A stretch of DNA of 64,000 bases from Streptomyces sp. ITFR-21 (GCF_031844685.1 NZ_CP134605.1:4647001-4711000); one strand, 5' to 3'. Counted from the first letter of the stretch, positions 44,586 through 53,758 are shown. The notes: generated by a model from the sequence alone, not told the origin. Numbers and translations: made by a program.

Positions 44586-44630
44586 AAACCCTCCCTGCAT
44601 ACGGTCTTCGTACCGAGCAGAGGAGGGTTT
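44586..44630 (+). terminator. Hairpin after int, overlapping the next gene's SD
   Basis: AAACCCTCC (44586-44594) pairs with GGAGGGTTT (44622-44630); an inner CGGT/ACCG extends the structure. It starts 16 nt after the int stop and its 3' arm contains the SD of the KTSC gene, so it may both end int transcripts and gate translation. Confidence 0.5.
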
Positions 44631-44633
44631 GCC

Positions 44634-45161
44634 ATGCCGCCCAGGAGAAGGCGAATCGGGCCCCGGAACCCCCGAGCCGCGCGGAACCGTCCCACGAATT
44701 CAGGTGCCACCCCGTACGGAACAATCCGCGAGCAGGAGTTCTACGGAGCCGGCCAGCAGCCGCGCACTCCGGATGTAGATTCGCGTCCTGGGTATTCACG
44801 CGCGCAGATCAACCAGGCGATCGACGACGCATCCCGGAATCTCAGCCCCGAGAAGCGCGAGGCGCTGCGGAGGGCGCAGTGGCTGTGGGACGACGAGCAG
44901 CTTCTGACGACCCGGCCGACCAACACGAGCCATCCTCCGCGACCTCGAACCCTGGCGGCCGGCTACGACGACGAGAGCCAGACGCTCTTCGTACGTTTCC
45001 GAGGCCGCAGGACCGGTCCGGAGGAGTACGCGGACGGCGTCGGCTACGAGTACTACAACGTCAGCCCGCAGGAGTGGGCGACGTTCCGGGACAACTGGTC
45101 GCCGGGCCGCTACATCAACTCAAGCCTGAACGGAAAGCCGTACACCCCTGCGAGTTGGTAA
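44634..45161 (+). CDS. KTSC-domain protein, 175 aa
   Basis: ATG at 44634. A basic N-terminus (RRRRIGPRNPRAARNR), a helical middle (SRAQINQAIDDASRNLSPEK), and a C-terminal KTSC-like domain: LFVRFRG, VGYEYYNVSPQEWATFRDNW, SPGRYINSSLNGKPYTP. KTSC domains accompany nucleases and lysyl-tRNA synthetase-like proteins; the function here is unknown. Confidence 0.65.
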   Translation: MPPRRRRIGPRNPRAARNRPTNSGATPYGTIREQEFYGAGQQPRTPDVDSRPGYSRAQINQAIDDASRNLSPEKREALRRAQWLWDDEQLLTTRPTNTSHPPRPRTLAAGYDDESQTLFVRFRGRRTGPEEYADGVGYEYYNVSPQEWATFRDNWSPGRYINSSLNGKPYTPASW

Positions 45162-45425
45162 ATGCTGATCACCCTCACCCACTGCCGGCGCGAGTGGCCC
45201 CGCCGCTACCGCGCGTACTACCAGGAGACCATCCCGCCTTACCGGCGTGCCGAGCCAGTCACCGTCTACCGGCTCGGCACACGCGGCTTCGTCGTCGGCC
45301 GCTGGACCTCGCGCGCCGACGACGAGCACCAGGCCCTCACGGACGCTCTGGGCGCCCGTCCTACTGCTGTTCTCAGTTCCGAGGGCCGTCTTCTGTCCAA
45401 CTACTTTGACTCGTCGGAGAGTTGA
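45162..45425 (+). CDS. Hypothetical protein, 87 aa
   Basis: The ATG follows the upstream TAA directly, so translation is coupled. Arg/Tyr-rich (REWPRRYRAYYQETIPPYRR) with a beta-type middle (VTVYRLGTRGFVVGRW). No family recognised. Confidence 0.55.
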   Translation: MLITLTHCRREWPRRYRAYYQETIPPYRRAEPVTVYRLGTRGFVVGRWTSRADDEHQALTDALGARPTAVLSSEGRLLSNYFDSSES

Positions 45426-45426
45426 T

Positions 45427-45651
45427 GTGTTCAAGACCCGCCGAGAGCCCGAGAACCCCTACCTGGACGAAGCCCGCCGACGGATCGGCAAGATGACCCT
45501 CGACGCGGCCCGCGAGTACAGCATCAGCATCTGGGCCTACGGCATGCGGGTGGCCGAGAACCCGACCGAGTACCTCGACGACGACCTGGGGGAGTGGGAT
45601 ATGGCTCTCGCCACTCTCCAGGCCATCAGGGAGAGGATGGCCGGCGCCTAG
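45427..45651 (+). CDS. Hypothetical protein, 74 aa
   Basis: GTG at 45427, one base past the upstream stop. Helical and acidic (LDEARRRIGKMTLDAAREYS, EWDMALATLQAIRERM). Ends head-on with the methyltransferase gene, their stops overlapping. Unknown function. Confidence 0.5.
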   Translation: MFKTRREPENPYLDEARRRIGKMTLDAAREYSISIWAYGMRVAENPTEYLDDDLGEWDMALATLQAIRERMAGA

Positions 45652-46844
45652 TAGCCCAGCACGAGAACGCTGGTGTTCTTCTCGATGACATGCCCCTCGG
45701 CGAGGCTGTCCAGCGCAGTGTCGCCAGGGTAGATCGTCATGGTCGGCACGGCTTCGCGTTCGGCGCCCCAGGCGTCGATGTGGGCCACCAACTTGCGCGC
45801 CAGGCTGGCCGCGTCCGGCCCGTAGCCGGCGGCACCGAGACGCCAGGGCCTGTCCGGATGCGCGTCCTCCCTGTGAAGGATCATGTAGGCGAGGGAGTCG
45901 CCCACCACGAGGGCGGGACTCAGTGATGGGATCGCCGGCCGGCGCACTCCTGCGCTGAGGGCCTCCTTGGTGACCTCCAGGCGGCACACGGTGTTGTCCG
46001 AGACGGTGGCGCGCAGCCAGATCCCGTCGAACGGCTCCTCGCGGCCGACGCGGGCATCCGCCCACATTTCCGTGAGACGCCCGGAGAACGCGTCGGCGAG
46101 GAGGGCCCGGTCGACCGCCTGGTCCTGGTCGTGGTGGAGGCGGATTGTCCCGTCGGCGAGTTCGGCGACGCGCTCGCCGTCCTGGCCGATGATGGGTACG
46201 AAGCCGCACAGTTCCATGCCGTCGGAGATGAGGGTGTCGCCGTGGCGGGTGAGGGCGACGGATCGGGTCTGGCCGCGCCAGCGGAACGGCACCACGAGGT
46301 GGCCGCCGTCGGCGAGCTGCTCCCGCCAGGCGTCGGGGATGTCCCAGAGGCCGACGGTGGCAATCATCCGGTCGTACGGCGCGTTCTCGGAGGCTCCCTT
46401 GAGACCGTCGCGCTCGATCACCGTGACGCGCTCGTATCCGGTCGCGTTGAGCGCGTTCCGGGCGTGCACGGCAACGTCCGGCTCGATGTCCACGGTGGTG
46501 ACTTCACCGTGTGCGCCGACGATCTCGGCCAGGAGCGCGGCGTTGTAGCCGGTCCCCGCGCCGATCTCCAGAACGTGGTCGCCGGGCTGCGCGTCGAGCT
46601 GCTTGAGCATCATCGCGACGATGGACGGTACCGAGGCCAGCGACAGCGGCAGCGGACCGCCGGGGTTGTCCTTGATACTCACGGCCTCGTCGGTGTACGC
46701 GTTTTCGGGGTCGAGGCCCGGGAGGTGCTTGTCACGCGCGACGGTGCGCATGGCCAATTCGACGGCGGCCGGCAGGGGACGGGCGGCCACGATTTCGTCA
46801 ACGAGTTGATTGCGGGCATCGTTGATTGCGGACGTGCTGTTCAC
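45648..46844 (-). CDS. FxLD-type lanthipeptide PCMT-like O-methyltransferase, 398 aa
   Basis: GTG at 46844 with AAAGGGAA upstream. Residues 88-130 hold the SAM motif VLEIGAGTGYNAALL and the acidic VTTVDIEPDV, in a PCMT-type (isoaspartyl methyltransferase) fold; GYERVTVIERDG and APYDRMIATVGLWDIP follow. The C-terminal 170 residues are a family-specific extension. In FxLD/OlvSA-type systems such enzymes methylate core Asp, which then forms isoAsp via succinimide; that chemistry here is inferred. Confidence 0.8.
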   Translation of the reverse strand: MNSTSAINDARNQLVDEIVAARPLPAAVELAMRTVARDKHLPGLDPENAYTDEAVSIKDNPGGPLPLSLASVPSIVAMMLKQLDAQPGDHVLEIGAGTGYNAALLAEIVGAHGEVTTVDIEPDVAVHARNALNATGYERVTVIERDGLKGASENAPYDRMIATVGLWDIPDAWREQLADGGHLVVPFRWRGQTRSVALTRHGDTLISDGMELCGFVPIIGQDGERVAELADGTIRLHHDQDQAVDRALLADAFSGRLTEMWADARVGREEPFDGIWLRATVSDNTVCRLEVTKEALSAGVRRPAIPSLSPALVVGDSLAYMILHREDAHPDRPWRLGAAGYGPDAASLARKLVAHIDAWGAEREAVPTMTIYPGDTALDSLAEGHVIEKNTSVLVLGY

Positions 46845-46854
46845 AGGTTCCCTT

Positions 46855-47994
46855 TCAATTGAGGAGAAGGCAGGTCTCCCACCCTGATGCAACGGGGCGG
46901 GGAGGTGTGAGGGTGTGGATCGTGAGCCGTACGCCGTCAGAGCCGGTGAGCAGCCCCGTGCCCTCGGGCATCGGAACCTGCTCCAGGCGGGCGGCGAGGC
47001 TGGGCAGCGTACGGCGGAGCGGGCTGTCGGCATCTGCGTCAGCGGCAGCCAGGTCGGCTGCGAGGCTGAGCCCGGCCCAGCCATGGCAGACAGAGGAGTC
47101 GGTAACGCGTGCGAGCTGGTCGGAATCACGCAGGCACGCGTCCAGCAGGGCCTCGGCCCGGCGCCGCGTGCCGTCCAGGCCGCAGGCGAGCGCGGCCAGT
47201 TGGAGCGCTCGGGCGATGCCCGGCGTGCCGTAGCACCATGAGGGCCGGCCCGCGCGGAACCGGGGCTCCGGTCCGGTCAACCACGTTTCGCGGTCGACGA
47301 CTTCGGGCCAGGCCGCGCCGCCGCCCGGCACGGGCTGCGCCCACTTCTCCAAGAGCCGGCACGATGCCGCCAGAGCTTCGAACTGTCCGCGTACGGTGTG
47401 CCCGGCTCGGCCGGCCAGGGCCAGAAGCGCAATAGGACCGGCGATGCCATGAGCCATACCGAAGTTCCCATGTCCGGCCGGCACGGCGTCTTCGGGCCGG
47501 GTGGTGGGGCTGTCCGAGGTCCACCAGCCCGGTAGCAAGTGACCGTCGACATTGAGCGGGTGCTGGAGAAGCCGTACGAGGTAGCGCAGCACGCCGTGAA
47601 GCGACTCGGGGCTCGACCCCCGGTGCAGAAAATACGCCCCCAACCCGGTCAGGCCGCTGATCAAGTCGTATTCCCGCATGCGGGCCGGCCGGCCGGTCTC
47701 CATCCGCTGATCGGCGGCCGACAGCCGTGCGGCCACCAAATCGGTCAGCGCCTCGTCGAGATGACCGAGCGCGGACTGGTACGCCGGATGCCCGGCGGTA
47801 TGCAGAGCGAACGCAACCGCCGGGGCTCCGTAGAACAGCCCAGCGCTCTCGTGACGGCCAGCGGCCGGCTGGGAAGCCACCGTGCGTGCCGCGCGGTGCG
47901 CGGCGTCCCACCGACCGCTGACCCGGGCGAGCGCAGCTTCATACACGACGGACCCGGGCAAGCCCCGCCCTAAGTCGTGCGTGACGTCACTCAT
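46855..47994 (-). CDS. lanC: Lanthionine cyclase LanC, 379 aa
   Basis: Adds Cys thiols to dehydrated residues. Zinc ligands are visible: Cys in RPSWCYGTPG (residue 264) and the Cys-His pair in SSVCHGWAG (near residue 313), with the family HG motif in FGMAHGIAGPIALL. Length is usual for LanC. ATG at 47994 overlaps the LanB stop by 8 nt, so the two are coupled. Confidence 0.85.
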   Translation of the reverse strand: MSDVTHDLGRGLPGSVVYEAALARVSGRWDAAHRAARTVASQPAAGRHESAGLFYGAPAVAFALHTAGHPAYQSALGHLDEALTDLVAARLSAADQRMETGRPARMREYDLISGLTGLGAYFLHRGSSPESLHGVLRYLVRLLQHPLNVDGHLLPGWWTSDSPTTRPEDAVPAGHGNFGMAHGIAGPIALLALAGRAGHTVRGQFEALAASCRLLEKWAQPVPGGGAAWPEVVDRETWLTGPEPRFRAGRPSWCYGTPGIARALQLAALACGLDGTRRRAEALLDACLRDSDQLARVTDSSVCHGWAGLSLAADLAAADADADSPLRRTLPSLAARLEQVPMPEGTGLLTGSDGVRLTIHTLTPPRPVASGWETCLLLN

Positions 47995-50900
47995 CGGCAG
48001 CCCCCCGCGCGACGACAGACCGGCACGCCTGCCGGGCCGCGTGCCGGCAAGCCGCCTCCGCCTCCCGATCTGGACCCATAAGCCGGTTGTGGTGCATGTG
48101 CAGAAGGGACTCCAGCACCGGACCGACGGGCCGGCCGTCGAGCTGCGCGCGGTACGCGGCAAGGGCGGCGCGACGTCGCTGCAACGCGGCGTTGATCCGG
48201 TCCGGCCACCCAGAGCGTGGACCGAGGCCATGGACGCGGACCTCGTCCAGTACCGTCCGCGTGACTTCCTGCCGGCCGGCCGCGTCGGCGGCACTGGTGG
48301 CCAGCCAGCGGGCACCTTCCATGTCCCCCAACAGCCCTCTCGCCACGTCGATCATGCCGAGGGCCACCAGGACCCGGCGGTCGACCTTGGGCAGATCGGC
48401 GAGCAGGTACCGGGTGACCTCGCTGTCCGCGACGAACACTTCCTCGGCAGTTCCGAGCGCGTCCCCGGTGCCGTAGCGGCCGAACTCGGGGCGGTAGCCG
48501 TCGAGAACGAGCCGGGAGGCGAGCGCGCTGCGCTGGAGCCCCCCGGCCCAGTCCGCCAGGGCCTCGACGATCGCGGCGTGGGCGTCAGGTTCAGGCAGAG
48601 CAATCCGCAGCCGCAGATGGTCGTCCTCTTGCGATGTGCGGTAGCGGATGAACCAGGACGCCGGCCCGCCCAACGAGTCGAGCAGTTCCGGGAGCCGACG
48701 GGTGAGGATCTGATCCATCACGCTCGGGTGCGTGAAGATCTTGGCCTGCGCCCACCGCTGCTCGGCAGCCGCCGGCGGCGCCAGCATCTGGTTGCGGACC
48801 ACCGGGGCGGCCTCGACGTCGGGGTGCGGTAACGGCGAGCGCGTAGACGTCATGGGCAGTGTGAGTTCGTGTGCATGCCCGATCCAACCTAGTTCCTGAT
48901 CAGGTGGAGTCTCCACCAGCTCGGCGCTCCCCTGGCGCCGGAGGTGGGCGTGCAGCAGATGCGCGTGTACCGGTTCGGTCAGATCAAGCCGCAGGTAGCG
49001 GTCGTCGGAATACAACTCCACGCGGGAGGGGCACTTCCACGTCCGGGCCCATTCGGACAGGGTCTCGTGCCAGGCAGGCCCGAATCCAGCGGAGGGCAGG
49101 TCGTTTACCCCCAGGTGCCACCGGGCGGGCGACAGGATGGACCGGCCGTAGCGGACCCGGGGGAGATACGGCATACCGACGGTCAGCGGTCCCCAGTCGA
49201 AGCGTGTCCAGGCGCCGGCGAAGCTGCGCGCGACCAGGGCGAGGAACCGGGCGACGGGCGGGGCCTGCTTCTCCAGGGCCAGCGGGTGCAGCACGACGGG
49301 CTCAACCACACGGCGGCGCGACATGCTCACCAGCAGCATCCGCGTGCCGGTGGACATCACAGCGAGATCGTCGAGCGGGATCACGTTGTCGGCCGGCTCC
49401 CGGTGCTCGCCGACGGGGATCACGTAGGGGAGGAACGCGGGAATGCGCCCGATGTTCTCGGCGTGCGGGTGCGGCGGGGTGAAGGAGAGCTGGGCGGCGA
49501 GCGCGCCGTCGACCAGCGTCGGCAGCTTCCCGTAGGCAGCCCCGATGCTGTCGCCGTCCAGCGTGACGGCGAAACGGCCTGAGAGAGTCCCGGTGCTCCA
49601 CGCAGGGCGAACGGCGAGGGTGAAGTCTCCCTGGTCGACTGCGGCCGGCGATTCCGCGAGTACGCGCATCCCCATTTCCATGTGCGGCACGATCGGCAGC
49701 TCGTCGAGGTCTGCGGTGCACAGTTCGTCGATATCGGCGTCTGTGAGCAGGACTTCCTCGGCCCCGTGCATGACGGCCTGCCACGCTCTGCGCAGGAGCT
49801 GTTCATCGCGCGGCAGCGCTCGTACAGGGGGCTCAGCCAGCGGCGACATGGGAAAGTCCGCCGGCAGACCTGCTCCGGCGGCCAGGTCGACAGCATCGCG
49901 GACCGGCACGAGACTGCCGGCGCCGTACCGCTCCCAGAAGACCTCGTGGTAGCTGGACCACATCGGCTGCTCCCGCAGATTCCTGGTCAGGCGGAGAAGT
50001 GCCTCCCCGGCGCGCTCAGCCTCCTCCAGGACGACCTGGGGAACGCGGACGGTGGCGTTCAGCCGTAGGTCGAGACTGAGCCGCGTACGGCCCTCGTCGC
50101 AGATACCGGTCATCTTGGCGGCTGCCATCTCCCGCAGCTTCCTCGCCGCCACAGGGGACTGGGCGGAGTTGTGGAGTACGAACAAGCGCTGCACGAGGCT
50201 CAGTTCGTCGAGCAGGGCCACCGTGTCCGGTTTCAGGTCCGCCGACGCCGGCGTGAGCACATGAAGCATGTGCCCGAGAGGATCGGTGTCGGTCATGGGC
50301 GCAGACAGGTCGCTCGTCAGCGCGCCTACTTCCAGCGCATCGGTGAGGAGCTTCGCCGCTTGAGCGGGGGTGCCCCCTAACGCCGACAGTCGGTCGAGGA
50401 TTTCGCTCCCGATCACCGGGCTTGTGGCGAGGTCCAAGAGCGCGGCCATGGGTCGGAGAACTCGCGTGCTTGCAAGCCGGCCGCCGGACAGCGGCATGTC
50501 GAGGACATCGCCGCGCCGCACGGCCAAGTCGCTCACGCAGAAGCGCAGATGAGGCACCACGTCTGGCCGAGACACAAGCCCACGGCGAACGTGGTCCAGC
50601 CACAGAGTGTCTGGCCGGGCGAGGGGCTTGTGCACCGCGCCGATTATGCCCTCGCACGGTCCGCAGACTGCCGTGGCCACACCGGCGAACAACCCGAACG
50701 GAGTGGGCCGGCCGGCTGCCCGCAGGAAGTACCTGGCGGTGGCGTGCACCATCTTGCGGAGCTGCTTGGCCGAGACTTCCTCGCCCCGCAGCACGCCGTC
50801 CACGGCTTGGGCGAGCCGAGGGGTGGCGGATCGAACGGCCTCCGAGAAGGGCGGAACGGCCCAGACCTCCTCCAGCCAACGCCGGCAGTCCGCCTGGTCG

Positions 50901-50998
50901 TTCTCGGCCGGCCAGCGGATGCTCTGGGCGTCCAGCGGCAGCACGGCGGCCCGAACGAGGAGCACGTCGCCCCTTCGGATGAATCTGGCCCGAGACAT
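47987..50998 (-). CDS. lanB: Class I lanthipeptide dehydratase LanB, 1003 aa
   Basis: ATG at 50998 after AAGGGAAC. The large N-terminal glutamylation domain (PTPFGLFAGVATAV, WSSYHEVFWERYGAGSLVPV) is followed by the C-terminal SpaB_C/thiopeptide-type elimination domain (QEDDHLRLRIALPE, GGPASWFIRYRTS, RYGTGDALGTAEEVFVADSE). Both halves are in one chain, as in NisB-type enzymes. It should activate Ser/Thr of the precursor with glutamyl-tRNA and eliminate glutamate. Confidence 0.9.
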   Translation of the reverse strand: MSRARFIRRGDVLLVRAAVLPLDAQSIRWPAENDQADCRRWLEEVWAVPPFSEAVRSATPRLAQAVDGVLRGEEVSAKQLRKMVHATARYFLRAAGRPTPFGLFAGVATAVCGPCEGIIGAVHKPLARPDTLWLDHVRRGLVSRPDVVPHLRFCVSDLAVRRGDVLDMPLSGGRLASTRVLRPMAALLDLATSPVIGSEILDRLSALGGTPAQAAKLLTDALEVGALTSDLSAPMTDTDPLGHMLHVLTPASADLKPDTVALLDELSLVQRLFVLHNSAQSPVAARKLREMAAAKMTGICDEGRTRLSLDLRLNATVRVPQVVLEEAERAGEALLRLTRNLREQPMWSSYHEVFWERYGAGSLVPVRDAVDLAAGAGLPADFPMSPLAEPPVRALPRDEQLLRRAWQAVMHGAEEVLLTDADIDELCTADLDELPIVPHMEMGMRVLAESPAAVDQGDFTLAVRPAWSTGTLSGRFAVTLDGDSIGAAYGKLPTLVDGALAAQLSFTPPHPHAENIGRIPAFLPYVIPVGEHREPADNVIPLDDLAVMSTGTRMLLVSMSRRRVVEPVVLHPLALEKQAPPVARFLALVARSFAGAWTRFDWGPLTVGMPYLPRVRYGRSILSPARWHLGVNDLPSAGFGPAWHETLSEWARTWKCPSRVELYSDDRYLRLDLTEPVHAHLLHAHLRRQGSAELVETPPDQELGWIGHAHELTLPMTSTRSPLPHPDVEAAPVVRNQMLAPPAAAEQRWAQAKIFTHPSVMDQILTRRLPELLDSLGGPASWFIRYRTSQEDDHLRLRIALPEPDAHAAIVEALADWAGGLQRSALASRLVLDGYRPEFGRYGTGDALGTAEEVFVADSEVTRYLLADLPKVDRRVLVALGMIDVARGLLGDMEGARWLATSAADAAGRQEVTRTVLDEVRVHGLGPRSGWPDRINAALQRRRAALAAYRAQLDGRPVGPVLESLLHMHHNRLMGPDREAEAACRHAARQACRSVVARGAADE

Positions 50999-51075
50999 CG
51001 AGGTTCCCTTCTGCCCTGCCCGTGCGGGGCGGTTCCCCGCCCCGCACGGACTTCAGCCTTCGCTCGGCTCAGGTG

Positions 51076-51249
51076 TCAGCTCGCGCACGCCGAGGCGCAC
51101 GTGCTGCCGCACCCGTCACCGGTGCCGCAGTCGGTGGGAACGACGGTGGGCGAGTCCGTGATGGCGATGTCGAGCTGCCACTCGTCCGGGGGGGTAGTCG
51201 TGCTGTTGATCGTGGTGCTGACCGGCTTGGTCTCGGTCGCAGTGGACAA
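51076..51249 (-). CDS. lanA: FxLD-family lanthipeptide precursor, 57 aa
   Basis: TTG at 51249, with GGAGGTATCGCC upstream. The Thr/Ser-rich leader contains DEWQLDI, matching the FxLD leader motif with Trp for Phe. The core has four Cys with Ser/Thr neighbours (TDCGTGDGCGSTCASACAS), so up to four thioether rings are possible, and two Asp that could be methylated or isomerised. It directly precedes LanB. The short length and TTG start make it easy to overlook. Confidence 0.8.
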   Translation of the reverse strand: MSTATETKPVSTTINSTTTPPDEWQLDIAITDSPTVVPTDCGTGDGCGSTCASACAS

Positions 51250-51574
51250 GGCGATACCTCCGATGTAGCGACTGATCGTTTAGCGAGGGGAAATGTATTC
51301 CTGCTCGCCTGGGAAAAAACTAGTACCCCGACTCGGCCATGGGAAGAGGGAATTGAGCCTGCATCAAAATTGGCATATGTACATGCTGTTGAAATGCTTT
51401 AGGCATGCCAATAGCTGGACTGACCTGCGACGTGAAGAGTCGCGCGAATGAGGTCAGTCCAGACAACATAGCTGCAATATCGCTACTTCCCGCTCTCGGG
51501 GGCATCCTCTCTTAGAATCGACATCGCTGAGCGTCTGAAATATTTCGCGGGAGACGTCGAGAGGCTCAGGAGAA

Positions 51575-51612
51575 GGGCCCGGTCGGCACGGCGCAAAACA
51601 CCGACCGGGCCC
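51575..51612. terminator. 12-bp perfect hairpin upstream of the lanthipeptide operon
   Basis: GGGCCCGGTCGG and CCGACCGGGCCC with a 14-nt A-rich loop. Lies between the end of the 52.3-kb minus-strand operon and the precursor. The stretch 51250-51839 has no convincing gene. Confidence 0.6.
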
Positions 51613-51788
51613 ATCGCGGCAGAAGGGGACTTTCCTACGCGCACTTCCTGGAAAGTCAAAGTGAAACGCTCCTGTCGCGTCCCACCCCTTCCGCCGCAGT
51701 CTTCGGTCACCCCCGCCGAGCCGGTTGCACGGCGAGGGTGATGTGCACGGCCCGGCCCGGGGGCGTTTGGACTAGCCGGGCCATGCAC

Positions 51789-51827
51789 GCTGCGAACGCC
51801 ACCCCCCACGGGCCACGCGTTCGCAGC
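51789..51827. terminator. 11-bp perfect hairpin after the 51840-52253 gene
   Basis: GCTGCGAACGC and GCGTTCGCAGC around a 17-nt loop, starting 12 nt past the stop at 51840. Its arms resemble half-sites of the TGCGWTCGCA repeats, so it may also bind that regulator. Confidence 0.55.
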
Positions 51828-51839
51828 AACCTCGACGGA

Positions 51840-52253
51840 TCAGGGCCCACCTGATGCCGTCGAGGAGTCTCTTGTCGGCCTTGCGGCGGGTGCCCACGTA
51901 CGCAGTCCGCCCACGACACGTTCCAGCAGGGCCTCGGTAGGGGGCGCCGCGTCTGGAGAGGCCATCTCCTGCAAGGCGGCCGTCCCCTCGGCTACGAGCG
52001 AGGAGTCCTCTTCGGCCCGACGACGGGCCTTTTGGATGAGCGAGTACTGGAGTGCACGAACCTGCTGTGTCAGGTCGGTGAACGACGCGGTGTCCAGGTA
52101 GACCTTGAAGTCGGCTATCTCGACACCGTCGACCGGTTCGAGCAGCCGGCCTCGCACATCGAGGCGAACGGACAGCCCGGCAAGTTCACTTCCAGCCACG
52201 TCGGAGTCATCGAGTACGGAGAGGCGCAGACCGGACTCTGCGAGGAGGGCCAT
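51840..52253 (-). CDS. Hypothetical partner of the ATPase regulator, 137 aa
   Basis: ATG at 52253, four bases after the ATPase stop. Begins LLAESGLRLSVLDDSD, then VDGVEIADFKVYLDTASFTD and a helix (VRALQYSLIQKARRRAEED). Genes of this type follow anti-sigma-like ATPases in actinobacteria; function not established. Confidence 0.55.
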   Translation of the reverse strand: MALLAESGLRLSVLDDSDVAGSELAGLSVRLDVRGRLLEPVDGVEIADFKVYLDTASFTDLTQQVRALQYSLIQKARRRAEEDSSLVAEGTAALQEMASPDAAPPTEALLERVVGGLRTWAPAARPTRDSSTASGGP

Positions 52254-52257
52254 CGGT

Positions 52258-52656
52258 TCACCACCCCTTCGGCTCGAAGCAGACGGACTTTCCGCCCAGC
52301 TCTTCGTCGGCGCACACCGTGTAGCCCGGCGCCCATGCGGCAAGCATTTCCAGTCCCCTGCCACCGATTGAGGTCTCGGTGGAGTGCCGCCTGCGGGGCT
52401 TCGCCGGCGACGCGTCCCAGATCTCGATTCGAAGATCGGGATGCACCGTGACCCGGTACTCGTCGCCGGCGCCGTGCACCACAGCGTTGGTTGCCACCTC
52501 ACTCACCAGCAGTTCGCAGAGGTCGCGTAAGAGGCCGCCGAAAGCCGCGTAGACTTCCACGGCCCACTCTCGGGCAGCCGCGACGGTCTCCGGTCGGCGG
52601 GCGAAGGTGGTCGAAACCACCTCTTCTCGATCTGCTCCGTGCTGATCTGTGTGCAT
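52258..52656 (-). CDS. Anti-sigma/HATPase-like regulator, 132 aa
   Basis: ATG at 52656. GHKL ATPase motifs: CELLVSEVATNAVVHGAG (N-box), LRIEIWDASPAKP (G1), GRGLEMLAAWAPG (G2). Length fits RsbW/SpoIIAB-type stand-alone kinases. Divergent from the XRE-DUF397 pair, the usual actinobacterial arrangement (abaA/BldB-like sets). Probably modulates a transcription factor. Confidence 0.8.
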   Translation of the reverse strand: MHTDQHGADREEVVSTTFARRPETVAAAREWAVEVYAAFGGLLRDLCELLVSEVATNAVVHGAGDEYRVTVHPDLRIEIWDASPAKPRRRHSTETSIGGRGLEMLAAWAPGYTVCADEELGGKSVCFEPKGW

Positions 52657-52745
52657 GGCAGCCTCCAACAACGTGGTTGTGGGCCAACCACGTAGATGAG
52701 CACGCATCGCTACGTATCCCGCTCGGTGCGTGATGCCGAGTGTGG

Positions 52746-52767
52746 TGCGATCGCAGGTGCGATCGCA
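52746..52767. promoter_or_regulatory. Two tandem TGCGATCGCA sites, 12-bp period
   Basis: Exact copies at 52746-52755 and 52758-52767 in the divergent promoter between the ATPase and the XRE gene. The same repeat, three copies each, occurs at 61265-61298 and 61892-61925. The binding protein may be the XRE regulator encoded alongside. Confidence 0.65.
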
Positions 52768-52861
52768 AGCCCCTCGGCTGAAATACCCTCAGAAGTGCCG
52801 CAGGGCAGGCCCGCGCGCTACGCTGCGCAGTGTCCAGACCGGTGGCGAAGGGAGCCGAGAC

Positions 52862-53758
52862 ATGTCGGTCAACACGGCTGCCATGGTCGCCAGGGAGCGG
52901 TTCGCGGAAGCGCTGAAAGCCGCGCGGATCGCTGCTCGAACGCCCCAGGGTGAGTCGGTCAAGCAGATCGACGTCGCGAGAGCCATGGGCCGCGAAACGG
53001 TCGACCGCTACTCACGGTTGGAGCGGGCAACCGCGTGGCCTGATGACGCTGAGTGGTCGATCATTCTTCGTGCCCTGCATGTCGACTTGGAGACCTCCGT
53101 CCGTCTGGACACGATGCGTCGTGAGGGCATGGCTATCGGGCAGGGGCGCTACGCCGAATTCGACGATGAGTTCCCCGAGTCGCTGTTGCAGTTCGTGGCA
53201 TGGGAGGACGCCGCCCGTCTGGTCAAGACGTGCAGCGCGAACACATTTCCTGCACTCATCCAGTGCGAGAGGTACGCGGAAGCGCTCACCCTCGCCCAGA
53301 CTGGAAGCCCACGGGGCGACTACAGCGTGACGCGATCCGTCGAGCTACGCATGAAGCGCCGCGAGATCTTCGAAAAGAGCCAACCGCCCTCTGTCGAGGC
53401 GCTGTTCAGTGAGGGTGCCCTGCACCAGCTCGTTGGCGGCGCCGAGGTCATGGCGGCGCAGCTCGACTCGTTGATCGTGGACGCAAAACGGGGCGTTTCC
53501 ATGCGGATAGTGCCATTTGGTGCGAGCGCCACTCCGGTCTACATGTTTCACATTCTTGAGTTCAACGGAGCTGACGAGAAACCGATTGCGGCCGTTGACT
53601 CGATGACGGGTATGACATTCAGGAAGGTCCCGAAGGACGCCCGCGAGGTACGCGAGTTCCGGCGCACCTACGATGTTCTTCGGTCCAACGCACTATCCCC
53701 TGAAGAGTCGCTGGAAATGATCATAACGCGAAGGAAAGAGCTAACCCGTGCAGCGTGA
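52862..53758 (+). CDS. XRE-family regulator with DUF5753-like sensor domain, 298 aa
   Basis: ATG at 52862. Residues 10-75 form the helix-turn-helix (SVKQIDVARAMGRETVDRYS, RLERATAWPDDAEWSIILRA). The C-terminal half is the DUF5753 type (FVAWEDAARLVKTCSANTFP, LRMKRREIFEKSQPPSVEAL, YMFHILEFNG). Typical partner of the DUF397 protein that follows. Candidate for binding the TGCGATCGCA repeats upstream. Confidence 0.85.
   Translation: MSVNTAAMVARERFAEALKAARIAARTPQGESVKQIDVARAMGRETVDRYSRLERATAWPDDAEWSIILRALHVDLETSVRLDTMRREGMAIGQGRYAEFDDEFPESLLQFVAWEDAARLVKTCSANTFPALIQCERYAEALTLAQTGSPRGDYSVTRSVELRMKRREIFEKSQPPSVEALFSEGALHQLVGGAEVMAAQLDSLIVDAKRGVSMRIVPFGASATPVYMFHILEFNGADEKPIAAVDSMTGMTFRKVPKDAREVREFRRTYDVLRSNALSPEESLEMIITRRKELTRAA

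Noticed and set aside
43533..44600. 355-codon minus-strand frame opposite the integrase
   Set aside because: Mirror of a high-GC coding gene with clear catalytic motifs on the plus strand.
51320..51505. 61-codon ORF between precursor and hairpin
   Set aside because: AT-richer, no SD, Met/Gln-rich composition unlike neighbours; left as spacer.
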